Positions 10,028-17,856 of a DNA stretch of 51,343 nucleotides are shown in pieces. Position 1 is the first letter of the stretch, and each line of letters starts with the position of its first letter. The position numbers and the translations under genes were made by a program. Source of the stretch: Verrucomicrobiota bacterium (lineage in GTDB: Bacteria; Verrucomicrobiota; Verrucomicrobiia; Methylacidiphilales; Verrucolacustridaceae); NCBI GenBank assembly GCA_016876055.1, contig VHDM01000001.1, forward strand, positions 1-51,343. The letters run 5' to 3'. Under the pieces are notes generated by a model. It was not told the DNA's origin. It saw only the letters and a program-made list of their open reading frames with translations, and searched no databases.

Positions 10028-10525
10028 TCAATCAATAAGATGGGCTTGGCGGAGAGGTTCAAGATCGGGATCTTCATGGGCCAATTTTTCCAGATCATGA
10101 TCCAGTTCGATAGCCCGCCGGACGTGGCTATGAGCGGTGGTCAGATCGCCCCGCTGGGCCGCATAGCAACCCAGATTGAATTGGATCAACGGATCCTTGG
10201 GATGAAGGGAGGCGGCTTCGGAAAGAATTTTGGAGGCAGAGTCGAGGGAGTCGCTGCGGCGCTTGGCAAAAGCCCAAGCCACGAACCAGCGGGCCTCGTT
10301 GGGATGGGAGGAAGCGAGCTTGGCGGCGAGAGAGGCGGCCTCGGGCCAGCGTTGAGCCCTTTCCAAAAGACGGAGCTTAAACTCCATGACACCGCCGTCA
10401 GCGGCCATGGAGGGGGACAGGCACGCCAATTCATCCAAAGCGTCTGCGACCATGCCGAGGTTCGCGTAACCGACGGCCGATTCAGCCCGTCTAAAATCTT
10501 CCCGAAGTTCAATTAACCGGCTCAT
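10028..10525 (-). CDS. TPR-repeat protein
   Basis: A 165-residue soluble helical protein with three to four tetratricopeptide-like repeats: ESAVGYANLGMVADALDELA, RAQRWPEAASLAAKLASSHP, SDSLDSASKILSEAASLHPKDP, then LIQFNLGCYAAQRGDLTTAHSHVRRAIELD. TPRs mediate protein contacts, and no partner can be named. No signal peptide is present. The ATG at 10525 follows an AT-rich stretch (10526-10610) that could hold a promoter. It is downstream of blh on the same strand. Confidence 0.75.
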   Translation of the reverse strand: MSRLIELREDFRRAESAVGYANLGMVADALDELACLSPSMAADGGVMEFKLRLLERAQRWPEAASLAAKLASSHPNEARWFVAWAFAKRRSDSLDSASKILSEAASLHPKDPLIQFNLGCYAAQRGDLTTAHSHVRRAIELDHDLEKLAHEDPDLEPLRQAHLID

Positions 10526-10610
10526 ACCTCAATCTATCACAAAAGATGTGAAAATTAAAGGATCCTTATTTAAAATATTAGGAATCAATGCTTTACATTT
10601 TTAAAATTTA
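10526..10610. other. AT-rich intergenic stretch at the 3' end of blh
   Basis: This 85-base stretch is very AT-rich in an otherwise high-GC window. It spans the last codons of blh and the gap before the TPR gene. It contains a small palindrome, CACAAAAGATGTG, near 10539-10551, and several TATAAT-like hexamers on the minus strand. A promoter for the TPR gene is plausible, but no convincing -35/-10 pair stands out. Confidence 0.35.
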
Positions 10611-11502
10611 AATCTACCCAGCCGACGAGGATGGCATGGGGGAGGGTGAGAACGGCGAGGAGGATGAGGTAGGAGCCAACCCATCCCTCCATATTGGCGG
10701 GATGAAGACCGAGGAAGCGGGGAAGAAGGGGCAGGAACAGTAGGGTGGCGATGGTGAGGGGGGCGGCAAAGAGAAGAAGACGGCCCAAGGAATTCAGCCA
10801 GGCCTTGATCGGCAAGGAGGATTGCAGGTGCTCGCGAATTTCCGCCAAACGCAGGAGGTGCCGCCAAGCATGGAAGGCGACGAAGTATGTGCCCACTCCG
10901 ACCAGCGGAGGGGTCAGCCCGAGAAGGAGAAGAAGAAGGATGGTTTCCCCCCATTCCGTTTTTCCCGGCCGGGAGGCCAAGGTCAGAAGGAGTGGCACGA
11001 CGAGCAGGCATTGGAAGAAGATCGGGGAAGGGGCGGGTCCGGCGGCGGGTGCCATCAGGAGGACGACCCTCCAGGCCTCCAGGGTGTGAAAGGCAAAGGG
11101 AGCCAGCATGACCCAGAGGCCCCGTCCGAGACCAAAGGAAAGCCAGCGCAAACCGGGCGAAAAAAGCAGGGAAGCGTCGGCGGTGCCCCAGTGCCAGGAG
11201 GTGAGCAGGAGAAAAAAAACGGTGGCAGGAAAAGGGGCGGCTTGCCAGACGAGGAGGTAAAGGAAGGAGCAGGCCAGATAAATGACAAAGAACCAAAACA
11301 AAAACGGGATTCGGGAGGGTTTTTGTTGAACCCAACCGGGGACCCACGGGTCACAGGCCCCATGGGGAATGCCGAGGATCACCGCCGAGGACAAAAAGAA
11401 GAGAGGGGCCAACCCGAAGGCCTGAGCTGGAAACAGGAAGCCCAAAAGTCCCAAGAGCCCCGCCAAAGCCCACGGGATGGTCCGGTTCAGCAGAACAGGC
11501 AT
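10585..11502 (-). CDS. blh: Brp/Blh-family beta-carotene 15,15'-dioxygenase
   Basis: A 305-residue integral membrane enzyme that cleaves beta-carotene into two molecules of retinal, the rhodopsin chromophore. The family's histidine motifs are present: GIPHGACD near residue 45, SWHWGTAD near 100, YFVAFHAWRHLL near 210 and LPHAILVGWVD near 290. About eight to ten hydrophobic helices surround them. Length matches Blh from marine and freshwater bacteria. It lies 116 bases downstream of the rhodopsin gene on the same strand, the usual pairing, but a terminator-like hairpin separates them. The last codons are unusually AT-rich. Confidence 0.93.
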   Translation of the reverse strand: MPVLLNRTIPWALAGLLGLLGFLFPAQAFGLAPLFFLSSAVILGIPHGACDPWVPGWVQQKPSRIPFLFWFFVIYLACSFLYLLVWQAAPFPATVFFLLLTSWHWGTADASLLFSPGLRWLSFGLGRGLWVMLAPFAFHTLEAWRVVLLMAPAAGPAPSPIFFQCLLVVPLLLTLASRPGKTEWGETILLLLLLGLTPPLVGVGTYFVAFHAWRHLLRLAEIREHLQSSLPIKAWLNSLGRLLLFAAPLTIATLLFLPLLPRFLGLHPANMEGWVGSYLILLAVLTLPHAILVGWVDLNFKNVKH

Positions 11503-11542
11503 CCAGGCAGGCTAGGGTTCCGAATTCCGCGGGCAAAGCAGG

Positions 11543-11579
11543 GGAAAAGAAACGGGGGATCCCCGCAGGGATCCCCCGT
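11543..11579 (-). terminator. Rho-independent terminator or attenuator between rhodopsin and blh
   Basis: A perfect 12-base inverted repeat (11552-11563 and 11568-11579) is separated by a four-base loop. On the minus strand it is followed by TTTCTTTTCCCC. It sits after the rhodopsin stop codon and before the blh start, so it may end most rhodopsin transcripts and let a fraction read through into blh. It would not function well on the plus strand, where no T-run follows. Confidence 0.75.
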
Positions 11580-11618
11580 CGCATCGCGGAAGTGGTTTCC
11601 GCGAACCAAGCAGGAATC

Positions 11619-12365
11619 TTATTTGCCGCGTTTGGCGAGATTCCAGACCACCAGACCGAAGCCTATCTTGTTGATGGCGTCGCCGATGTTGTAGACGACG
11701 TTCATATTGGCAGCCAAGTCGGTGGATCCGCTGAGCACATTACCCGGCAGGGTCATGTAACCGATCGGGTAGATGGCCCACCCGATGAGCACGAAGCCCC
11801 GCAGAAGGTTGAAGGCGCGGCGAACGTTGGCGTCGCTACTGCCGTCGGCCAGCTGTTTTGCTTCGCCGAAGAAGATCTCATAAACGATGCCCGCCCATCC
11901 GATGGTGGAGATCACCCCCCAGCCGAAGTTCTCGAAGCCACGGATCGGCTTGCCGATTTCCGCCGAGACTTCGCCGACGTAGCCAGCCACGAGCATGAGC
12001 CCGGAGTAGGCAATCAGGCGCCAGAGCATGTTGAGGCTGGCTCCGGCGGCGCGGAGAAGGAGGTAAAACTCCGTGCACATCAACGGCACCGTGAGGAGCC
12101 AGTCGATGTAGCGGAACTCCGTGGGGGACGCCACCGCAGCATTGTTGCCGGTGAACGTGGCCACCCAAAATTCGCGCATATACCAATAATGCGCCGCCGC
12201 GATGGTGGTGATGAGACCGCTGACGAGGAGCGACAGCTTCCACTTATCCGAGACGGACGACCGCTCGATGAAGAAGAAGACCGAAGCCGCACCCATGGCC
12301 ATGGTCCCGATAAAGAAGGTGAACCCGACAAGGTCACCCTGTTGAAGTGCACTAGCTGCTAACAT
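11619..12365 (-). CDS. Proteorhodopsin-type light-driven proton pump
   Basis: A 248-residue seven-helix microbial rhodopsin. Helix C holds FRYIDWLLTVPL, giving acceptor D88, T92 and donor E99, the D-T-E set of outward proton pumps. H59 matches the proteorhodopsin histidine that pairs with the acceptor. The Schiff-base lysine is K233 in NIGDAINKIGFG, with counter-ion D229. The spectral-tuning position (L105 in green proteorhodopsin) is M96, predicting green absorption. G150 aligns with F152 of proteorhodopsin and with the glycine that opens the carotenoid window in xanthorhodopsin. The helix B-C loop is about seven residues longer than in green proteorhodopsin. A strong AAGGAGGAA precedes the ATG. 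blh follows on the same strand. Confidence 0.97.
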   Translation of the reverse strand: MLAASALQQGDLVGFTFFIGTMAMGAASVFFFIERSSVSDKWKLSLLVSGLITTIAAAHYWYMREFWVATFTGNNAAVASPTEFRYIDWLLTVPLMCTEFYLLLRAAGASLNMLWRLIAYSGLMLVAGYVGEVSAEIGKPIRGFENFGWGVISTIGWAGIVYEIFFGEAKQLADGSSDANVRRAFNLLRGFVLIGWAIYPIGYMTLPGNVLSGSTDLAANMNVVYNIGDAINKIGFGLVVWNLAKRGK

Positions 12366-12370
12366 GTGAT

Positions 12371-12393
12371 TTCCTCCTTCTGCCCCGAAGGGC
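12371..12393 (-). promoter_or_regulatory. Rhodopsin leader: UUCG-type hairpin next to a strong ribosome site
   Basis: On the minus strand, GCCC-TTCG-GGGC (12382-12393) forms a short stem with a stable UUCG tetraloop. It is followed directly by GAAGGAGGAA, the ribosome-binding site, at 12371-12380. The hairpin may stabilise the transcript or affect ribosome access; that is inference. No clear promoter hexamers were found in the 135-base gap upstream. Confidence 0.4.
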
Positions 12394-12500
12394 TTTTGCT
12401 TGGGTGCTGATATTTGAAGGTGAGACGGGTGCGTGCAAGGGCAAATCCCAAAACGGGAAGGAAAAGTTGTGAAAAGTTTTTACCTAATAAAATATAATAA

Positions 12501-13262
12501 TTAAGCCCGTTTTGCTTTTTCCCACAACTGGTCCAGCTGTTTTGGGCTGAGGTGGGCGGGAGTCAGGCCCAGGCGCTTGGCAAACTCCTCGACGCGACGG
12601 ACTCTGGTTTGGAAACGGCGGGAGGCGTCGCGCAGGGCGGTTTCGGCGTCTGTCTTGCGGTGCCGAGCGAGGTTGACCACGGTGAAGAGGACATCCCCCA
12701 GTTCCCGGGCGAAGGCGGGTCCCGCGGCGCGAGTGCGGGCCAGTTCCCGCAGTTCCTCGCGAAGTTTGGCGGGGACACCTTTTTTGGGGTCCCCCCAATC
12801 AAAGCCGGCGCGGGCCGCGCGACGCTGGAGGTTCTGGGCATGGAGCAAAGCGGGGAGGGACCGGGGAATTCCGTCGAGGCAACTTTGGCGGGACGGTTTT
12901 TCCTGTTGCTTGAGCTGGTGCCAGCGGCGGAGGACCTGCGCTGGATTACGGAGTTTCTCGCGGCCAAAAACGTGGGGATGGCGGCGCATGAGCTTTTTGG
13001 CCAACTCGCGTGCCACGGCCTGAAAATCAAAGGCCCGGCGCTCCCGGGCCAGCTGGGCGTGAAAGAGGATGTGCAGCAGGACGTCTCCCAGTTCCTCCTG
13101 GAGGGCCTGGTCGTCGCGTTGGTCGATGGCCTCGAGCAACTCATAGACCTCCTCCAGGATCATGGGTCGGAGGGAACGGTGGGTCTGTTTTTTGTCCCAA
13201 GGGCAACCGCGAGGACCGCGCAACCGGGCCATGATGCGGGTAAGGGCCTTGGTTTCGCGCAT
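12501..13262 (-). CDS. mazG: MazG nucleoside triphosphate pyrophosphohydrolase
   Basis: A 253-residue enzyme hydrolysing NTPs or dNTPs to monophosphate and pyrophosphate, including non-canonical nucleotides. The first MazG domain has GCPWDKKQTHRSLRP, EEVYELLEAI and EELGDVLLHILFHA, the acidic metal-binding helices. The second domain repeats the pattern (KLREELRELA, ARELGDVLFTVVNLAR). Length and layout match E. coli MazG. The ATG at 13262 is the first start. The gene lies 135 bases upstream of the rhodopsin gene on the same strand and is divergent from the aldehyde dehydrogenase. Confidence 0.95.
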   Translation of the reverse strand: MRETKALTRIMARLRGPRGCPWDKKQTHRSLRPMILEEVYELLEAIDQRDDQALQEELGDVLLHILFHAQLARERRAFDFQAVARELAKKLMRRHPHVFGREKLRNPAQVLRRWHQLKQQEKPSRQSCLDGIPRSLPALLHAQNLQRRAARAGFDWGDPKKGVPAKLREELRELARTRAAGPAFARELGDVLFTVVNLARHRKTDAETALRDASRRFQTRVRRVEEFAKRLGLTPAHLSPKQLDQLWEKAKRA

Positions 13263-13339
13263 GATCCTGAACTACGGGGCGGTTGGCGATTCGTCGAGCC
13301 GGAGCGTGACTCGGCGACGGATTTTGTTAGGGTCTCCCC

Positions 13340-14884
13340 TTGAAGAAATTTATTTCCCCGCAGGCCTCCTGGCCTCACCTGATCGAGCAGCACCGGAAAG
13401 TTGTCCCCGAGGCCTACGGACCGGAAGGCAATCTCTACAACCTGATCGGGGGTGAGTGGGGCCATCCCGGGCATGGGAAACTTTTCCTCAGCCCGGTCGA
13501 CGCCACGCCTCTGGGACGGTACCCGATGATCAAGCTGGAAGCGGCGCGGTTGGCGGTGGAGCAGGCGGAGAAGGAGTTTCACACATGGGCCCAAACGGAC
13601 CTGGAGGAGCGCAAGCGGCGCGTGGCCGCGGCGGTGGACGACATCGAAAGGCACGGTGATTTGCTCGCGAAAACGCTGATCTGGGAAATCGGCAAACCGT
13701 ATGCCCAGGCCAAGGTCAGCGTGGAGCGGTGCGTTTCCGGAGTGCGCTGGTATCTCAAGGAGATTGACCGGATGATGGAGGGTCGCCGTCCCATCGGCCT
13801 GATCTCGAACATTGCCTCCTGGAATTACCCGATGTCCGTGCTGGTGCACGCGGTGCTCGTGCAGTGCCTGACGGGGAATTCGGCGATTGCCAAAACCCCG
13901 ACCGACGGCGGCATCCACACGGTGACGCTGGCGCTGGCGCTGGCCCGGCGGCACGGGCTGCCGGTCAGTCTGGTGAGCGGCTCCGGGGGTGAATTGAGCG
14001 AAGCATTGGTCCGGAACGATGCGATCGCCTGTCTGGCCTTTGTGGGCGGCAAAAACAACGGGCGGGAGATCGCCAACGCCTTTTATGACCGCTCCAAGCG
14101 ATACATGCTGGAGATGGACGGGGTCAATTGTTACGGGGTCTGGGATTTTTCCGACTGGAAAGGCCTGGCCGTCCAAATCAAGAAGGGGTTCGAGTACGGC
14201 AAGCAGCGTTGCACGGCTTACCCACGCTACGTGGTGCAGCGGGCGTTATTCCCGAAATTCCTGGAGATGTATCTGGGGGTGGTCCAGTCCCTCCAGGTGG
14301 GCAACCCCCTGCTGGTGGAGAAGGCGGAGGATCCGCTGCCGACCTTGGACTACGGCCCGATCATCAACAGCCGGAAGGTGGAGGAGTTGCGGGTGCAGAT
14401 CAGCGAAGCGGTGGCCGGCGGGGCAGTGGCCCTGTATGAAGGAGTTTTGGAGGAATCCCGTTTTACGCCGAATCAGGATAATTCCGCCTACCTCGCCCCC
14501 GTTGCGTTGCTGAACCTGCCCCGGAACTGCCGGTTGTACCATGGGGAACCTTTCGGTCCGGTGGATTCGGTGGCGGTGGTCGACAGCGTGGATCAGATGG
14601 TCGCCGAGATGAACGTCTCGAACGGCTCGCTCGTTTCCAGTCTGGCGTCCGACGACGCCAACCTAGCCAAACAAATTGCCGGGGATCTGCGGTGTTTCAA
14701 ATTCGGGCACAATAAAGTGCGATCGCGGGGCGACAACGAGGAGAGCTTTGGCGGATTCGGGCAGTCCTGGAAAGGTTGCTTTGTGGGGGGCCGCTATCTG
14801 GTGGAGTCGGTGACCCAAGGACGGACCGGGGAACGGCTCAAGGGCAATTTTCCAGACTACGTGTTGCTACCGGACCAGCGTTAG
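13340..14884 (+). CDS. Aldehyde dehydrogenase family protein
   Basis: A 514-residue NAD(P)-dependent aldehyde dehydrogenase-like enzyme. The Rossmann part has ISNIASWNYPMSVLVHAVL and GNSAIAKTPTDGG. The catalytic glutamate is in YMLEMDG and the catalytic cysteine in YGKQRCTAYPR. The C-terminal part has YHGEPFGPVDSVAVV and FGGFGQSWKGCFVGG. The canonical GGK after the glutamate reads DGV, so it is a divergent subfamily and the substrate cannot be named. The start is TTG at 13340: an in-frame stop lies at 13328, TAGGG precedes with good spacing, and no ATG occurs for 60 codons. Its stop overlaps the PsiE-like stop (TTAG). Confidence 0.88.
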   Translation: MKKFISPQASWPHLIEQHRKVVPEAYGPEGNLYNLIGGEWGHPGHGKLFLSPVDATPLGRYPMIKLEAARLAVEQAEKEFHTWAQTDLEERKRRVAAAVDDIERHGDLLAKTLIWEIGKPYAQAKVSVERCVSGVRWYLKEIDRMMEGRRPIGLISNIASWNYPMSVLVHAVLVQCLTGNSAIAKTPTDGGIHTVTLALALARRHGLPVSLVSGSGGELSEALVRNDAIACLAFVGGKNNGREIANAFYDRSKRYMLEMDGVNCYGVWDFSDWKGLAVQIKKGFEYGKQRCTAYPRYVVQRALFPKFLEMYLGVVQSLQVGNPLLVEKAEDPLPTLDYGPIINSRKVEELRVQISEAVAGGAVALYEGVLEESRFTPNQDNSAYLAPVALLNLPRNCRLYHGEPFGPVDSVAVVDSVDQMVAEMNVSNGSLVSSLASDDANLAKQIAGDLRCFKFGHNKVRSRGDNEESFGGFGQSWKGCFVGGRYLVESVTQGRTGERLKGNFPDYVLLPDQR

Positions 14885-15393
14885 GGAATCTTGTGCTGCG
14901 CGCGCGCCGGTAGGCGTCGGTTGATCAGCCAAAGGCTGACGGCGACAAGCAGAATCAGCAGGCCACTGATGGCCAACTCAATCATGTAGTGCTGGAATTT
15001 GGTGGGATCGAGGGTCTGGCCCTCGGTCTCCGTGACGGAGAGAGAAGCGCCGATGGTGAGAATGCGGCGGGTCACACTGATGCCGGCGATGACCAGAAAA
15101 GGATTCAAATCCTCGATACCCACGTCATGCGCCGGTGAGACCAGCAGACGGGTGACGGTGCGGAGCAACTCCATGACGATCATGATGAGGAGAACTTCGT
15201 TGATGAGCGTGATGAGGATGGAGAAAAAGGGTTGGCCCGCCGAATTGATGAGAAACTTCAGCAGGTAGATGGCGATGGCACCGGCGATGAGGAGGAGGAG
15301 CATGGCCACGCCGCCGTAGGTGACGATTTCCCCGCGGTTGATAAAACGCAGAAATCTTTGGGCGACCGAAGGTTGGGTGGCTGGAGCGGGCAC
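14881..15393 (-). CDS. PsiE-like membrane protein (phosphate-starvation family)
   Basis: A protein of about 170 residues with four predicted membrane segments: YGGVAMLLLLIAGAIAIYLL, SILITLINEVLLIMIVMELL, a segment around FLVIAGISVTRRILTIGA, and IELAISGLLILLVAVSLWLI. This is the pattern of the PsiE/DUF2254-like small membrane family, and E. coli PsiE is induced by phosphate starvation. Biochemical function is unknown. The GTG at 15393 is the only standard start near the expected N-terminus, and no Shine-Dalgarno sequence is seen. The frame stays open upstream, so the start is uncertain. Confidence 0.7.
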   Translation of the reverse strand: MPAPATQPSVAQRFLRFINRGEIVTYGGVAMLLLLIAGAIAIYLLKFLINSAGQPFFSILITLINEVLLIMIVMELLRTVTRLLVSPAHDVGIEDLNPFLVIAGISVTRRILTIGASLSVTETEGQTLDPTKFQHYMIELAISGLLILLVAVSLWLINRRLPARAQHKIP

Positions 15394-15510
15394 AAGGTCA
15401 GCGTGAAGGAAAAAGAATGGGTGGCAAGAAAGCAGTGCGGGCGGGGAGGGAGGGGCGCAACCAAAAAGGAGAAGGTTGGGCGGGGATCGGTTCTGCGGTA
15501 GCTTTCCAAG

Positions 15511-15903
15511 GTGTCCAAGGTGACCGTTTTCTACGATGCGGACTGTGGTTTTTGCCAAGGCAGCGTGGATTGGCTTTTGGCCCGGGCCTTGCCGGACACT
15601 TTTGATCCGGTGGCCTATCAGGACAATCATGCCTTGAGGGAGTTTCCCATGGTGGATCCCACGCTGGCGGACAAGGGAATCCAAGCTCTGGGACCGGACG
15701 GGAAACTGCGCACCAAGGCCCAAGCCACTGGTTACTGCCTGACCTTTGTGCCGGGGTGGCGCTGGCTGGGGCAGCTGATTTTATTTCCCCTTGTCGCCCC
15801 GTTGGCGGCGGTGGGCTATGCCCTCGTGGCCCGGAATCGGCAACGGATTTCCCGCATGATAAGGCGCACTTCCTGCCGGATGCCCCCGCGCCCGGGGCGG
15901 TGA
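15511..15903 (+). CDS. DCC-family thiol-disulfide oxidoreductase (DUF393)
   Basis: A 130-residue protein beginning VTVFYDADCGFCQGSVDWL, the DxxCGxC motif of the DCC/DUF393 thioredoxin-like family. GIQALGPDGKLRTKAQA and a hydrophobic PLVAPLAAVGYALVARNR segment follow, as in the family. A role in thiol redox chemistry is suggested by the CGFC motif but is not proven. A GTG start at 15511 is used; GTG at 15520, with AAGG at better spacing, is an alternative. The stop overlaps the glycosylase start as GTGA, implying translational coupling. Confidence 0.85.
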   Translation: MSKVTVFYDADCGFCQGSVDWLLARALPDTFDPVAYQDNHALREFPMVDPTLADKGIQALGPDGKLRTKAQATGYCLTFVPGWRWLGQLILFPLVAPLAAVGYALVARNRQRISRMIRRTSCRMPPRPGR

Positions 15904-16577
15904 GCCTCGGCAGGCTCGAGCGGGAGATTACCGCCTGCCGCCTTTGTCCCCGGCTGGTGCGCTGGCGGGAAAAAGTGGCGAAGGAAAAAAAAGCGGCTTA
16001 CCAAAAGGAGGAGTACTGGGGCCGACCAGTGCCGGGATGGGGGGATCCACAGGCGAAGCTGGTGGTGGTCGGGTTAGCCCCGGGGGCCCACGGGGCCAAT
16101 CGGACCGGGCGGATGTTCACGGGGGATCAGTCGGGCCGCTGGTTGTATCGCGCGCTTTGGAAAGCGGGCTGGGGGAGCCGGGAGGGCAGCGTGGGACGTC
16201 AGGACGGACTTGTCCTGACCCATGTTTGGGTGACCGCCCCAGTGAAGTGCGCGCCGCCTGACAACCGGCCGACGCCGCAGGAGCGGGACCGGTGCGGCGA
16301 TTTTTTTCAAAAGGAATTACGGCTGTTGACGTCCGCGCGAGTGTATCTCGCCTTGGGGGGGTTCGGGTTTGAAGCGGTGACACGGTTTTTCGGCCTCCGG
16401 CCCAAACCGAAATTTGGCCACGGCGTGGAGGTCGCCCTGCCAGGGGGGAGGTGGTTGCTGGGTTCGTATCATGTCAGCCAGCAAAACACTTTCACCGGCC
16501 GATTGACGGAGGCGATGCTGAACCGGGTCATGGCCCAGGCAGGTCGGCGGGCCGGCTTGTCAGCCGGAAAAGGCTGA
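15900..16577 (+). CDS. Family 5 uracil-DNA glycosylase (UdgB-like)
   Basis: A 225-residue DNA-repair enzyme that removes uracil, and in this family sometimes hypoxanthine, from DNA. An iron-sulfur cluster is predicted from CRLCPRL near the N-terminus and two further cysteines around CAPPDNRPTPQERDRC. The active-site motif GLAPGAHGANRTGRMFTGD is typical of UdgB, which lacks the catalytic Asp/Asn of families 1 and 4. Motif 2 is HVSQQNTFTGRLT, with valine where proline is usual. The GTG start at 15900 overlaps the DCC stop codon. tRNA-Leu follows 18 bases later. Confidence 0.9.
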   Translation: MSLGRLEREITACRLCPRLVRWREKVAKEKKAAYQKEEYWGRPVPGWGDPQAKLVVVGLAPGAHGANRTGRMFTGDQSGRWLYRALWKAGWGSREGSVGRQDGLVLTHVWVTAPVKCAPPDNRPTPQERDRCGDFFQKELRLLTSARVYLALGGFGFEAVTRFFGLRPKPKFGHGVEVALPGGRWLLGSYHVSQQNTFTGRLTEAMLNRVMAQAGRRAGLSAGKG

Positions 16578-16595
16578 ATTATCGTTTTACTCCAC

Positions 16596-16677
16596 GCGCT
16601 CGTGGCGAAACTGGCAGACGCACTACCTTGAGGTGGTAGCGGGGCAACCCATGGAGGTTCAAATCCTCTCGAGCGCA
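16596..16677 (+). tRNA. tRNA-Leu (GAG)
   Basis: A class II tRNA with acceptor GCGCTCG pairing with CGAGCGC, anticodon loop TTGAGGT (GAG), a long variable arm and T-loop GTTCAAATC. The discriminator is A and CCA is not encoded. Confidence 0.95.
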
Positions 16678-16754
16678 CGGAGAGTGCAAAAGTGTCCGTC
16701 TTGCCGGGGGCGATCTTGGACTGGCGCGGGGGCAGGTCAGCGGGGGAGCAAATT

Positions 16755-16764
16755 CACTCGAGTG
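16755..16764. promoter_or_regulatory. Palindrome CACTCGAGTG upstream of glpX
   Basis: A perfect 10-base palindrome lies 28 bases before the glpX start codon in the 114-base gap after tRNA-Leu. It could be an operator half-site pair, but only one copy is seen. The glpX leader (AGTTTAAATTT before ATG) has no Shine-Dalgarno sequence. Confidence 0.25.
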
Positions 16765-16791
16765 CACTTCAGAATACCTTAGTTTAAATTT

Positions 16792-17856
16792 ATGTCTGAC
16801 CTCGAGCGATCCATTGAATTTGAATTTGTGCGGGCGACGGAAAACGCTGCGCTCAACGCGATGCGTTTTATCGGCAAAGGGGAAAAAGAGCAGGCCGATG
16901 CGGCAGCCTGCGACGCGATTCAAGGAGTGTTTGATTACCTGGATATCCGCGGGGAGGTGGTCATCGGGGAGGGAATCAAGGACAAAGCCCCGGGCATCTT
17001 TTTGGGAGACAAGCTGGGGAAGTGGGGAGCGAACGACCCGGTTTTCAACATCGCCCTGGACCCGGTTGACGGCACCACCAATCTGTCCAAGGGCTCGCCC
17101 AACGCCATCTCGGTGATGGCGGCAGCGGAAGCGCCCGCGGGTGGCCAGCAGGCGGTTATGCGGAATATTCCCAGCTACTATTCCCACAAGGTTGCCTACG
17201 GGCCGGCGGTGGCTGAATTTTTAAGGCGGGAGGATCCGCAGGCCAACTTTCTGGATGCGGCCCTGGAAGAGACCCTGCCGCGGATGGCGCAGATCCTGCG
17301 CAAGCGGATCACGGACATGGTGGTGTTGGTGTTGGACCGCCCCCGGAATCAGGCGTTCATCGATGCGATCCGCCGTTGCGGGGCGTCGCTGCGCACCATC
17401 GGCGATGGGGACATCACCGCGGCGGTCGCTCCCTCCTTGCCGGATTCGGGGATCGACCTGTATGTGGGAATCGGGGGTTCCCCCGAGGGAGTGCTGACCG
17501 CCACCGCTTTGCGGGCCCTCGGCGGGGAAATCCAGTTGAGGATGTGGTTTCCCAATGCGGAAGCGAAGGCGCGGCAAGTGCCGGGAATGGTGGAGTCGGA
17601 CATCCAACGGATCTACCGTTCCCGGGACATTGTGTCGGGGGACAGTGCAATCTTTTCCGCCACCGGCATCATCGAGAGTCCGCTGTTGCCGGGCGTCAAG
17701 CTGATCGGTCACAAAGCGATTACCCACACGATCCTGATGCGGGCCAAAAGTCGGACGGTTCGCTACATTCGGGCCGTGCACGATCTGGATAAAAAAACCA
17801 TCCATCTCCGCAGTCAGGGCGGGTTGGGCAAAGAATCAAAAATCGGAAAAGGTTAG
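16792..17856 (+). CDS. glpX: Class II fructose-1,6-bisphosphatase
   Basis: A 354-residue GlpX-type enzyme hydrolysing fructose 1,6-bisphosphate to fructose 6-phosphate in gluconeogenesis. Visible motifs are VVIGEGIKDKAPGIFLGD and the metal site DPVDGTTNLSKGSPNAISVMA, then GDGDITAAVAP and GIGGSPEGVLTATALRALGG, all characteristic of class II. Length fits (about 330-350). The ATG has no Shine-Dalgarno sequence, but the N-terminus aligns with the family. The stop overlaps the convergent rlmN stop by 4 bases. Confidence 0.96.
   Translation: MSDLERSIEFEFVRATENAALNAMRFIGKGEKEQADAAACDAIQGVFDYLDIRGEVVIGEGIKDKAPGIFLGDKLGKWGANDPVFNIALDPVDGTTNLSKGSPNAISVMAAAEAPAGGQQAVMRNIPSYYSHKVAYGPAVAEFLRREDPQANFLDAALEETLPRMAQILRKRITDMVVLVLDRPRNQAFIDAIRRCGASLRTIGDGDITAAVAPSLPDSGIDLYVGIGGSPEGVLTATALRALGGEIQLRMWFPNAEAKARQVPGMVESDIQRIYRSRDIVSGDSAIFSATGIIESPLLPGVKLIGHKAITHTILMRAKSRTVRYIRAVHDLDKKTIHLRSQGGLGKESKIGKG

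Noticed and set aside
10539..10551. CACAAAAGATGTG palindrome as an operator
   Set aside because: Short arms in an AT-rich region occur easily by chance; no second copy was found.
12408..12440. TTGCAC...AAATAT on the minus strand as a rhodopsin promoter
   Set aside because: The spacing is 17 bases, but each hexamer matches the consensus at only three of six positions.
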